From Candidatus Omnitrophota bacterium (GTDB taxonomy: Bacteria; Omnitrophota; Gorgyraeia; Gygaellales; Profunditerraquicolaceae), in NCBI GenBank assembly GCA_030691865.1, contig JAUYDL010000003.1, forward strand, positions 1-8,699: a DNA stretch of 8,699 bases, read 5' to 3'. This document shows, one piece after another, positions 1 to 6,122 of the stretch. A program made the translations under genes and the position numbers. Numbering within the stretch: the first letter of the stretch is position 1; each line of letters opens with the position of its first letter. The notes below the pieces were generated by a model. The model was not told where the DNA came from. It made no database searches and was given only the letters and a program-made list of their open reading frames with translations.

Positions 1-56
1 ATAAGGGGGACGGTTATATCTTTAATAAAACCGATTGATAGAACCGTCCCCCTTAT
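1..56. repeat. REP-like inverted repeat with GGGGGACGGTT core
   Basis: Positions 1-20 match the reverse complement of 37-56 at 19 of 20 bases (mismatch at 16/41), leaving a 16-base loop at 21-36. The outer 15 bp, ATAAGGGGGACGGTT, pair perfectly. The left arm starts at base 1, so the repeat may extend beyond the window. It lies just past the comEC stop codon. As RNA it would form a strong hairpin, but neither strand shows a T-run after it, so a classical terminator is unlikely. A REP/MITE-type repeat mobilised by a REP-associated transposase is the likeliest identity; that is inference. Confidence 0.8.
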
Positions 57-70
57 TTGGTCCCCCTTAT
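46..70. repeat. 11-bp direct repeat GTCCCCCTTAT, two copies
   Basis: GTCCCCCTTAT occurs at 46-56 and again at 60-70, a 14-base period. The first copy is the right arm of the preceding inverted repeat, so the second is an extra half unit next to the comEC stop codon. This arrangement suggests partial duplication of a repeat end, or a nested insertion. Confidence 0.8.
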
Positions 71-71
71 T

Positions 72-1484
72 CTAAACATAAATATAGGCAAAGGGTAACT
101 TAATCAAGGCGGCATTTATATTTAAAAGCAGGGTAATCAACACCGCGGTAGGCAGGCTAAAGAGATTGGCTAAATCCGGATAAACCAGGCCGGATAAAAC
201 CAGGGTAAACCCGCATAAAGTAATTAGCGTAGCCAGCGGAACAATCAAAATATTAGCTAAAACAGTTACGGGGGCAATGATACGAAAATTCAAAGCAATA
301 ATTACCAGCGTACCCAACCAGGCAGAAAATGAAACTAAGCAGCCTTCACCGATAAATTTTAATATTTTAATTCTACAGGCCTCCAAGTGAATCAGGGCTT
401 TTAACTTAGGGTAAAGATATACGATTGCCAGCACACTAATAAAGGAGAGCTGAAAACCAATATCGAAAAGTTGCCGGGGGTTAATAACCAGAATAAATAA
501 TGCCGCACTAACCAGAGAATTATATATATCCGGTTCCCTTTTTAAAAAATACGCCGCCAAAAAAACTAAACCCATAATCGTAGCGCGAATAACCGGATTA
601 GTTGCTCCGGTTACTAGACAATAAATAAACAGACAAATTGCTGTCAGGATAATGCGCGCCTTACGCGGAAGGCGCAGGATTTTAAGCAATAAATTAATGG
701 CAAAAGCCACGATACCTACGTTAAAACCGCTGACTACTAAGATATGCACGGTTCCGGATTTAACCATAGAATTATTTACCAACCAGGGGATGTTGCGCTT
801 TTGGCCTAAAACCATAGCCGCAAGTATGCTGGCCGGTAGAGGTGGGAGATACCGACTAATAACCTGTTCCAGATAAGCGCGCAGCCAAAGACAACCTCTG
901 ATTAATCCAGCGCCGTTGAATTTATTCTGCCGGATAATTTGACGGTGATCCTGGATCGGCATGATCAAATAAATACCCTGACGCGCCAGATAATCCCCAT
1001 AACCCTGGCTGCGGCCAAAACTAGGCGGCCGGTCTAAATTACCAATCAACGTTAAATTATCCCCATAATTTAATTCTTGTTCAAAATCCATTTTAACCAA
1101 TACCTCTCCGCAACATTTGTATCTTAATTTATCTGATTGGATTTGGTGTATCCGCAAAATAAACCAAAGGTGATTATTTTTAAATTCCGGCTGGCTAGCA
1201 ATAAATCCATTCAGGCAATAAAGTGAGCTATCTTTATAAGAAACAAACTTACGAATATGGCATTTGGATAATACCCAGGAATTTCTCTGGCTCAAGTAAC
1301 CGATCAGCAGCGCTAAAAATAATACTGAAGCCAAAAATATCCAATTCTTTCTTCCCCATAAAGTTACAGCGGCAAAAACCGCGATTGCTATAGCAGTAAT
1401 TATCCAAAAATTAATACGTGTCCAGCCAGCCAAAATAATTCCCAGGCAATAAAATACGGCTAAGTTTACCAGTGGTCTTTTCAT
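72..1484 (-). CDS. comEC: ComEC/Rec2-type DNA-uptake channel, short form without metallo-beta-lactamase domain
   Basis: This 470-residue polytopic inner-membrane protein is expected to carry single-stranded DNA into the cytoplasm during natural transformation. The N-terminus (about 1-70) has two or three hydrophobic segments as in DUF4131. Residues 75-190 form a soluble OB-like region. From about 215 the Competence domain follows: SGTVHILVVSGFNVG (243-257, close to the family SGxxHLLxVSGxHxG motif), NPVIR (296-300), DIGFQLSF (341-348) and several further membrane helices. Full-length ComEC is roughly 700-800 residues with a C-terminal metallo-beta-lactamase-like domain; this protein ends after the membrane core, so that domain is absent or encoded elsewhere. 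The ATG overlaps the comEA stop by 4 bp (ATGA at 1481-1484), implying coupled translation. It ends at a TAG just before a repeat block. Confidence 0.9.
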   Translation of the reverse strand: MKRPLVNLAVFYCLGIILAGWTRINFWIITAIAIAVFAAVTLWGRKNWIFLASVLFLALLIGYLSQRNSWVLSKCHIRKFVSYKDSSLYCLNGFIASQPEFKNNHLWFILRIHQIQSDKLRYKCCGEVLVKMDFEQELNYGDNLTLIGNLDRPPSFGRSQGYGDYLARQGIYLIMPIQDHRQIIRQNKFNGAGLIRGCLWLRAYLEQVISRYLPPLPASILAAMVLGQKRNIPWLVNNSMVKSGTVHILVVSGFNVGIVAFAINLLLKILRLPRKARIILTAICLFIYCLVTGATNPVIRATIMGLVFLAAYFLKREPDIYNSLVSAALFILVINPRQLFDIGFQLSFISVLAIVYLYPKLKALIHLEACRIKILKFIGEGCLVSFSAWLGTLVIIALNFRIIAPVTVLANILIVPLATLITLCGFTLVLSGLVYPDLANLFSLPTAVLITLLLNINAALIKLPFAYIYV

Positions 1485-1810
1485 TCAATAAAAAATAGCT
1501 CTTTTAGTTTCCCATAGCGTTGATCACCTATACCTTTGACTTCTTTTAACTCTTCTAAGCTGCTAAACTCCTTGCGAAAATTTCGATACTCTATGATACG
1601 TTGGGCTAATTTCACAGGGACACACTTAGCCCCGATTAACTCTGTCAAACTTACTTTATTAAGATTTAACCTGGCTAATTGAATTTGCGGATAAACCACC
1701 CCGGTAATCCGGCAGTTAACCTTAATTAAATTACTTAAAACTAGCCCGCAAAACGCTAAACTTAAAAGAAATAAAGTAACCTTTCTTTCTTCGGGTGTAA
1801 AATTAAGCAC
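1481..1810 (-). CDS. comEA: ComEA-like helix-hairpin-helix DNA-binding protein, membrane anchored
   Basis: A 109-residue protein with an N-terminal membrane anchor (about 10-29) and a C-terminal helix-hairpin-helix module (about 48-108). In characterised systems ComEA binds double-stranded DNA outside the inner membrane and hands it to ComEC. The second hairpin is canonical (VKGIGD, 91-96). The first, where the family usually has a GIG-type turn, reads AKCVPV (61-66) and looks degenerate. The start is GTG at 1808-1810, chosen because a strong Shine-Dalgarno (AAGGAGGG) lies 7 bases upstream and the next residues lead straight into the anchor. It overlaps comEC by 4 bp, which supports the assignment. 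A generic HhH protein is the alternative, but synteny makes ComEA much likelier. Confidence 0.87.
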   Translation of the reverse strand: MLNFTPEERKVTLFLLSLAFCGLVLSNLIKVNCRITGVVYPQIQLARLNLNKVSLTELIGAKCVPVKLAQRIIEYRNFRKEFSSLEELKEVKGIGDQRYGKLKELFFIE

Positions 1811-1817
1811 GGCTAAG

Positions 1818-1825
1818 CCCTCCTT
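1818..1825 (-). promoter_or_regulatory. Shine-Dalgarno for comEA
   Basis: The minus strand reads AAGGAGGG, 7 bases before the GTG start of comEA. It is one of the two strongest ribosome-binding sites seen here and fixes a start that is not ATG. The bases between it and the GTG (GGCTTAGCC) can form a small 3-bp hairpin. Confidence 0.75.
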
Positions 1826-1899
1826 ATATATCTTCCGCTTTCGGTGGAATAAGTCCGGGCAGATAACTTACCCGGCGCTTGGCTCTTGCGTAAGTTATC
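1826..1899 (-). promoter_or_regulatory. Structured 5' leader of comEA, candidate pseudoknot
   Basis: On the minus strand a perfect 10-bp stem forms between 1890-1899 and 1862-1871 (GATAACTTAC/GTAAGTTATC), closing an 18-base loop. CCGGG at the loop's 3' edge (1871-1875) is complementary to CCCGG just downstream (1855-1859), the geometry of an H-type pseudoknot. A further small hairpin (CCG-AAAG-CGG) follows, then the Shine-Dalgarno and GTG of comEA. I do not recognise it as a named riboswitch class. The GCCC of the downstream arm could also pair with GGGC overlapping the Shine-Dalgarno (1817-1820), a possible switch, but only 4 bp long. Structure is read from complementarity alone. Confidence 0.45.
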
Positions 1900-1945
1900 C
1901 CCTCACTTGAATAGACGTATAAACTAATGCTATCTAACCAACAAA

Positions 1946-1991
1946 ATGGGACGTTTCCCTGTTTTACTACCTTTCTAAATTGGACTGTCCC
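1946..1991. repeat. Inverted GGGAC/GTCCC repeat pair, REP-like
   Basis: GGGAC at 1948-1952 is mirrored by GTCCC at 1987-1991. Each arm has a smaller internal dyad (GGGA-CGTT-TCCC at 1948-1959; GGAC-T-GTCC at 1982-1990). GGGAC-type palindromes resemble those at the start of the window and are typical of REP elements. No mobilising gene is present here. Confidence 0.4.
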
Positions 1992-2077
1992 TTTATCTAT
2001 AAAATACCTATCCCAAAAGTGCCAGTCACTTTGTGGATAGACATTAAAACCAAGGAAAGCTAGTAGGAAGGTAGTAA
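1964..2077. repeat. Nested inverted repeats, 114 bp, possible MITE/REP element
   Basis: The outer arms TTACTACCTT (1964-1973) and AAGGTAGTAA (2068-2077) are perfect 10-bp inverted repeats. Near the centre a second imperfect hairpin spans 2008-2040: CTATCC pairs with GGATAG, two mismatches follow, then AAAGTG pairs with CACTTT around the loop CCAGT. Two similar units, GGAAAGCTAGTA (2055-2066) and GGAAGGTAGTA (2066-2076), stand almost in tandem inside the right arm. No reading frame explains these. Together with the leader upstream of comEA this accounts for most of the gene-free stretch 1811-2106. Confidence 0.5.
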
Positions 2078-2094
2078 TCGCTGATGTTTTAGTG

Positions 2095-2100
2095 TATACT
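2095..2100 (+). promoter_or_regulatory. Candidate -10 box of the response regulator gene (leaderless start)
   Basis: TATACT matches the sigma70 -10 consensus at 5 of 6 positions. With standard spacing transcription would begin at or next to 2107, the A of the response regulator ATG. No Shine-Dalgarno precedes that ATG, consistent with a leaderless mRNA. The -35 region (about 2072-2077, TAGTAA) is poor. Confidence 0.4.
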
Positions 2101-2106
2101 TGATTT

Positions 2107-2475
2107 ATGCCTAAGAAAATCCTGGTGATTGATGATGACTATAATATCGCCAAAAAGAGTAAAGAAGAGTTGGTTAAGGCAGGTTATGCAGTAGTCATTG
2201 CCTACAGTGCTAAAGAAGGAATGGAAAAACTAAAAGCGGAAAAACCGGATTGCGTGCTCCTGGATCTGGTTCTGCCGGATGAAAGCGGATTTAAAGTTGC
2301 CCAGGATATCAAAGCCCTGCCTGAATTTGTGGATACCCCGATTATTGCCGCATCCCTAAAACACGAAGAAGTTGACAAACATATCGCCGCTAAAAGCGGG
2401 ATCACCGTCTATGTCGAAAAACCCATCAATTACCAAAGACTACTTTTTGATATTAAGGATGTTTTAGGCGGATAA
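2107..2475 (+). CDS. Single-domain response regulator (CheY-like receiver)
   Basis: The 122 residues form a complete receiver domain with no output domain. Visible features are the acidic cluster DDD at 9-11, phospho-acceptor D53 in LLDLVLPD, the switch Ser at 83 (IIAAS) and the conserved Lys105 in VEKP. Such stand-alone receivers act by protein-protein contact: chemotaxis-type switching, phosphorelay, or a regulator of an enzyme or motor. No histidine kinase is nearby, so the partner is unknown. MPKKILVIDDD is a normal receiver start, supporting this ATG, which lacks a ribosome-binding site. The gene converges on leuS with only 4 bp between stop codons and no terminator. The family call is firm; the role is not. 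Confidence 0.9.
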   Translation: MPKKILVIDDDYNIAKKSKEELVKAGYAVVIAYSAKEGMEKLKAEKPDCVLLDLVLPDESGFKVAQDIKALPEFVDTPIIAASLKHEEVDKHIAAKSGITVYVEKPINYQRLLFDIKDVLGG

Positions 2476-2479
2476 TAAT

Positions 2480-4882
2480 TTAGAGTACGATATTGACGAG
2501 CTTTTGCGGGACAACGATGAATTTCTTCGGGGGCCTGCCCTCTAGCCAGGAAATTACTTTCTGGTCTCCCAGCACTAAGCTCTTAAGCTTATCCTCGGAT
2601 ATATCACGGGCAACTTCAATCTTACTGCGCAGTTTCCCATTAATCTGAATCACCAGCTCCACATTTTCTTCAACTAATAACTTAGGATCATATTGCGGCC
2701 AAGCGCCTTTAAAAATACTTTCCTTGTTTCCTAAGATCTGCCAAAGCTCCTCAGCAAAATGCGGAACAATCGGGCTCAGCATAATCACCAGGTTTAAAAA
2801 TACCTCTTTATCTGCGCCTAATTGATAAATGGCGTTAGTTAACTCCATCAAGCTGGCAATGGCAGTATTAAACTTAAACTCGCTAAAATCCGTGCTTACT
2901 TTTTTAATTGTTTTATGCAAACTCTTTAATATCTCCTGATCCGGATTATCCACTAAATTATCCTGAATCCTCCAGACACGGTTTAAAAATTTAAATGCCC
3001 CCTCTAATCCGCGCTCATTCCACTCCAGTTCTGTCTCCGGAGGAGCGGCAAACAGAATAAACAGACGAAGAGCATCCGCGCCATAATCTTTAATCATCGA
3101 ATCCGGGTTCACAATATTACCCCGGGATTTTGACATCACTTCACCGTCTTTTAAAACCATGCCCTGAGTAAGCAGCTTCTCAAACGGCTCATTGAAATCT
3201 ACCATCTTTAAATCCTGAAAAAACTTAGTAAAAAACCGCGAATATAATAAGTGTAAAATTGCATGTTCAATACCCCCAATATACTGATCCACCACCATCC
3301 AGTACTTTGCCTCTTGCAGATTAAACGGCGCTGCATTAAATTTGGGGGAGCAAAATCTTAAAAAATACCAGGAGGAATCAAAAAAAGTAGTCATCGTATC
3401 AGTTTCCCGCCTGGCTCTTCCTGCGCACTTAGGACAACTTACCTCCACAAATTTTTTAACCTTACCCAGCGGGCTTCCGCCTTCCCCGGTAAAAGGCACA
3501 TCAGGAGGCAATTCTACAGGTAAATCTTTATAGGGGACCGGGACAACCCCGCACTTTGAACAATAAATTATGGGAATTGGTGTTCCCCAATATCGCTGTC
3601 GGGAAATTAACCAATCGCGCAAGCGCCAATGCGTCTGAACTTTACCGATGCCTTTAGCCTCCATCCATTGGGCAATCTTTGTTTTTGCTTCCTGATTATC
3701 TAGACCATTAAATTCTCCGGAATTTATCTGCTGGCCATCACCCTCATATGCCTCAGTTAGTTCTCGTGGTTCGCGGGTTCGCGGGTTCGCGGCTGGTTCG
3801 ATAACAATGCGCAGCGGTAATTTATGCTCTTTGGCAAAAAGAAAATCCCGCTGGTCATGCATAGGCACAGCCATAATTGCGCCGGTGCCATACTCCATCA
3901 AAACATAATCGGCAATCCAAATCGGAACTTTCTCATTATTTACCGGATTAACCGCAAAGCTCCCCGTAAAAACCCCTTCTTTCTTAACATCCGATGCAGC
4001 GCGTACTACCTTACTTTCGCTGGCAACCTTTTTAATAAATTCTAAAGCTTCTTTTTCCTGCGGCTTGCCTACAATTAAATCCTTAACTAACGGATGCTCC
4101 GGAGCCAGAACAATATAAGTTGCGCCAAAAATTGTATCTACGCGCGTAGTAAATACTGAAATCAACTTGTCACTGTTTTCCAGGTGAAAATAAATATCTA
4201 CGCCGCTGCTCTTACCGATCCAGTTATTCTGCATTGCTAAAACACGCTGCGGCCAATTTTTAAGCTGGCCTAAATCCTCTAATAATCTTTCTTTGTATCC
4301 AGTAATCTTTAAATACCATTGATCCAAATCCTTTTGCTCAACTTTTGTATGGCATCGCCAACAACCACAATCGACCACCTCTTCATTAGCTAAGGTCGTC
4401 TGACAACTAGGGCACCAATTAACTCCGGAGGCCTTCTTATAAGCCAGCCCCCGTTCCAGCATCTTTAAAAAGATCCACTGATTCCATTTATAATAATCAG
4501 CCTGGCAGGTAGAAACCTCCCGCTCCCAGTCGTAAGAAAAACCCATCTTCTTTAATTCTGTTTCCATCTCTTGGATACATCTACGCGTCCATTCAGCTGG
4601 CTTGGTTTTATTTTTTATCGCGGCATTTTCTGCTGGCTGACCAAAGGCGTCAAAGCCCATAGGGTGCATTACGTTATACCCCTGCAGAGTTTTGAAACGG
4701 CTGGCCACATCGCCAATCGTATAATTACGCACATGGCCCATGTGGATTTTACCGCTGGGATAGGGAAACATTTCCAACAGATAATATTTTTTGCGTTTAG
4801 GGTCAGCTTGCGCACGGAAGGCCTGACTTTTCTGCCAAATCTTTTGCCATTTTTCTTCAATTTTTTTAAAATTATAATGCAT
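2480..4882 (-). CDS. leuS: Leucyl-tRNA synthetase
   Basis: Class I synthetase that joins leucine to tRNA-Leu in the cytoplasm, with hydrolytic editing of mischarged tRNA. At 800 residues it is somewhat shorter than the E. coli enzyme (860). Visible in order: HMGH (47-50); a Cys4 zinc knuckle (C157, C160, C174, C177); the CP1 editing domain with FTTRVDT (244-250) and YGTGAIMAVPMHDQRD (331-346), including the editing Asp; a second Cys4 site (C441, C444, C483, C486); DSSWYFLRF (502-510); VMSKS (582-586, first Lys replaced by Val); the anticodon-binding helical domain; and a C-terminal domain ending in VPQKLVNIVL. It starts 2 bp after the nfo stop with only a weak ribosome-binding site, suggesting coupled translation. 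Oddity: residues 364-374 (AANPRTREPRE) are encoded by an octamer tandem repeat. Confidence 0.97.
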   Translation of the reverse strand: MHYNFKKIEEKWQKIWQKSQAFRAQADPKRKKYYLLEMFPYPSGKIHMGHVRNYTIGDVASRFKTLQGYNVMHPMGFDAFGQPAENAAIKNKTKPAEWTRRCIQEMETELKKMGFSYDWEREVSTCQADYYKWNQWIFLKMLERGLAYKKASGVNWCPSCQTTLANEEVVDCGCWRCHTKVEQKDLDQWYLKITGYKERLLEDLGQLKNWPQRVLAMQNNWIGKSSGVDIYFHLENSDKLISVFTTRVDTIFGATYIVLAPEHPLVKDLIVGKPQEKEALEFIKKVASESKVVRAASDVKKEGVFTGSFAVNPVNNEKVPIWIADYVLMEYGTGAIMAVPMHDQRDFLFAKEHKLPLRIVIEPAANPRTREPRELTEAYEGDGQQINSGEFNGLDNQEAKTKIAQWMEAKGIGKVQTHWRLRDWLISRQRYWGTPIPIIYCSKCGVVPVPYKDLPVELPPDVPFTGEGGSPLGKVKKFVEVSCPKCAGRARRETDTMTTFFDSSWYFLRFCSPKFNAAPFNLQEAKYWMVVDQYIGGIEHAILHLLYSRFFTKFFQDLKMVDFNEPFEKLLTQGMVLKDGEVMSKSRGNIVNPDSMIKDYGADALRLFILFAAPPETELEWNERGLEGAFKFLNRVWRIQDNLVDNPDQEILKSLHKTIKKVSTDFSEFKFNTAIASLMELTNAIYQLGADKEVFLNLVIMLSPIVPHFAEELWQILGNKESIFKGAWPQYDPKLLVEENVELVIQINGKLRSKIEVARDISEDKLKSLVLGDQKVISWLEGRPPKKFIVVPQKLVNIVL
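3768..3791. repeat. Octamer tandem repeat inside leuS
   Basis: GGTTCGCG is repeated three times without a break (3768-3775, 3776-3783, 3784-3791), flanked by degenerate copies (CGTGGTTC before, GCTGGTTCG after). It lies in the leuS frame and encodes part of residues 364-374. As the unit is not a multiple of three, each copy is read in a different frame; three copies keep the gene in frame. Confidence 0.9.
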
Positions 4883-4884
4883 AT

Positions 4885-5733
4885 TTATTTGCTTCTTAAT
4901 TTTCTAACCAAAGCCAAATTTTCTTTATCACTGTTTTCAGCGCTCTTAGGCGTCTCTAGAATCATGGGGATATTTTTAAACTTTGGATGATTAATAATCC
5001 TTTTCATACCACTAAGACCAATATGGCCTTGACCGATATGGTCATGCCGGTCGTGATGGCAACCCAGCTCTCCGGCTGCATCATTGAGATGGATTAACTT
5101 AACCAGTTTAATCCCCACCAGCTCCTGGATCTCATCAATCATTTTTTCCAGACCAGCTTTAGTGGCTAGGTTATAACCGGCTAAATAAGCGTGTGCAGTA
5201 TCTAAACATAAACCTACGCGTGATTTTTCTTTTAAACCTTTTATGATCCTTTGCTGGTGATAAAATCTATAGCCTAGCCAAGATCCGGAACCAGAAGTAT
5301 TTTCTAACAAGATGCCCACTCCAGAACCCTGGGTCTTCTCCAGAATCCTATTTAATGCCTCCACCAGCCTCTTAATTCCGGCATCCTCAGAAGTCTCCTT
5401 ATGGCTACCCATATGGGTAACAATAAAATCAGCACCTAATTTTTCTGCCTCCTGGATATCTTCAATATAAGCCTGGATAGAGCCATGATACAGCCGCGGA
5501 TCAGGAGAGGCTAAATTAATCAGGTAAGATATATGGATAAAAACCGGGTTAATTTTATATTTTTTACGCCTGAAGATAAACTCCTTAATATCCTCAGGAG
5601 CAATTTGGCTGCCGTTGCGCCAGGACTGCGGTGAACGGCTGAATATCTGCATGGTATCGCAACCTAAATCATGGGCGATATCCAACGCCTGGTAAATCTT
5701 TCCCGCTCCGGAAACATGCGCACCGAGTATCAT
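4885..5733 (-). CDS. nfo: Endonuclease IV (apurinic/apyrimidinic endonuclease)
   Basis: This 282-residue TIM-barrel enzyme cleaves DNA 5' to abasic sites in base-excision repair and also removes 3'-blocking groups. All nine metal ligands known from E. coli Nfo have visible counterparts: H67 (HISYLINL), H107 (THMGSH), E144 (LENTSG), D178 and H181 (LDTAHAYLAGYN), H215 (IHLNDA), D228 and H230 (HHDRHDHIGQGHIG), and E260 (ILETPK). Length equals the usual size (about 280). MILGAHVSGAG is a typical family N-terminus, supporting this ATG, although the nearest purine-rich stretch (AGGAAGG, within the end of the XRE gene) is rather far upstream. It follows the XRE gene by 11 bp and precedes leuS by 2 bp, so the three are probably one transcript. 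Confidence 0.96.
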   Translation of the reverse strand: MILGAHVSGAGKIYQALDIAHDLGCDTMQIFSRSPQSWRNGSQIAPEDIKEFIFRRKKYKINPVFIHISYLINLASPDPRLYHGSIQAYIEDIQEAEKLGADFIVTHMGSHKETSEDAGIKRLVEALNRILEKTQGSGVGILLENTSGSGSWLGYRFYHQQRIIKGLKEKSRVGLCLDTAHAYLAGYNLATKAGLEKMIDEIQELVGIKLVKLIHLNDAAGELGCHHDRHDHIGQGHIGLSGMKRIINHPKFKNIPMILETPKSAENSDKENLALVRKLRSK

Positions 5734-5744
5734 AATAGTAGAAA

Positions 5745-5954
5745 CTACACCTTCCTCTTCATCCTACCCACTAACATATCAATAGAAACATCTAAAGCAT
5801 CAGCAATTTTAGTAATAGTAGTAATCGTGGGTTCTTTCGCTACGCCAGCCTCAATCTTTACAAGCGTTGCCGTTGAAATATCAGCTAAACGAGAAAGTTT
5901 TTCTTGCGATAAACGATTCCGTAACCTAAGTTTCCTAATATTTTGCCCTAACAT
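5745..5954 (-). CDS. XRE-family helix-turn-helix regulator
   Basis: A 69-residue protein that is almost entirely a Cro/C1-type HTH (about 4-62): LSQEKLSRLADISTATLVKIEAG covers the helix-turn-helix (about 15-36), and ITKIADALDVSIDMLVG is the usual closing helix pair. There is no ligand or protease domain, so it is likely a small dimeric repressor. It is first in a probable operon with nfo (11 bp downstream) and leuS, and faces the divergent gene at 6123 across 168 AT-rich bases, a good place for an autoregulatory operator. A weak ribosome-binding site (AAGAG) precedes the ATG. Small XRE proteins also occur as antitoxins or mobile-element regulators, but no toxin gene is adjacent. Confidence 0.88.
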   Translation of the reverse strand: MLGQNIRKLRLRNRLSQEKLSRLADISTATLVKIEAGVAKEPTITTITKIADALDVSIDMLVGRMKRKV

Positions 5955-6122
5955 TTCTCTTGAAATATCATATATTTATATTAATATATACGTATAGGTA
6001 TAAAGCTTTACATTCTAGGAATATTATATATCATAAATCCCAAAAATCCATAAATTTTTGTTAGAAATTACAACAAAATTACGTCTATTGTTAATAGAAA
6101 CTTACTCTACAAGGAAGAGGAA
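5955..6122. promoter_or_regulatory. Divergent AT-rich promoter region between XRE and HTH genes
   Basis: 168 bases separate the two divergent starts. The XRE-proximal half is extremely AT-rich and contains the perfect 10-bp palindrome TATACGTATA at 5987-5996, a candidate operator. Several TATA-like hexamers occur on both strands, so exact promoters cannot be assigned. No ORF or RNA gene is evident here. Confidence 0.45.
6111..6120 (+). promoter_or_regulatory. Shine-Dalgarno for the HTH gene at 6123
   Basis: AAGGAAGAGG ends 2 bases before the ATG at 6123; the AAGGA part is 7-8 bases upstream, good spacing. It supports that start codon and real expression of a gene of unknown function. Confidence 0.7.

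Noticed and set aside
1..56. Inverted repeat as the comEC transcription terminator
   Set aside because: No T-run follows the stem on the minus strand within the window; a repeat element explains it better.
1851..1862. AAGTCCGGGC resembling the conserved start region of RNase P RNA
   Set aside because: The other conserved RNase P RNA segments are absent from the roughly 250 bases that follow; likely a chance match inside the comEA leader.
3768..3791. CRISPR or regulatory repeat array
   Set aside because: Units are 8 bp, contiguous and without spacers, and lie within the leuS reading frame.
4571..4990. Plus-strand ORF of 139 codons
   Set aside because: Antisense to the 5' end of leuS and the end of nfo; low-complexity Phe-rich tail, no homology recognised.
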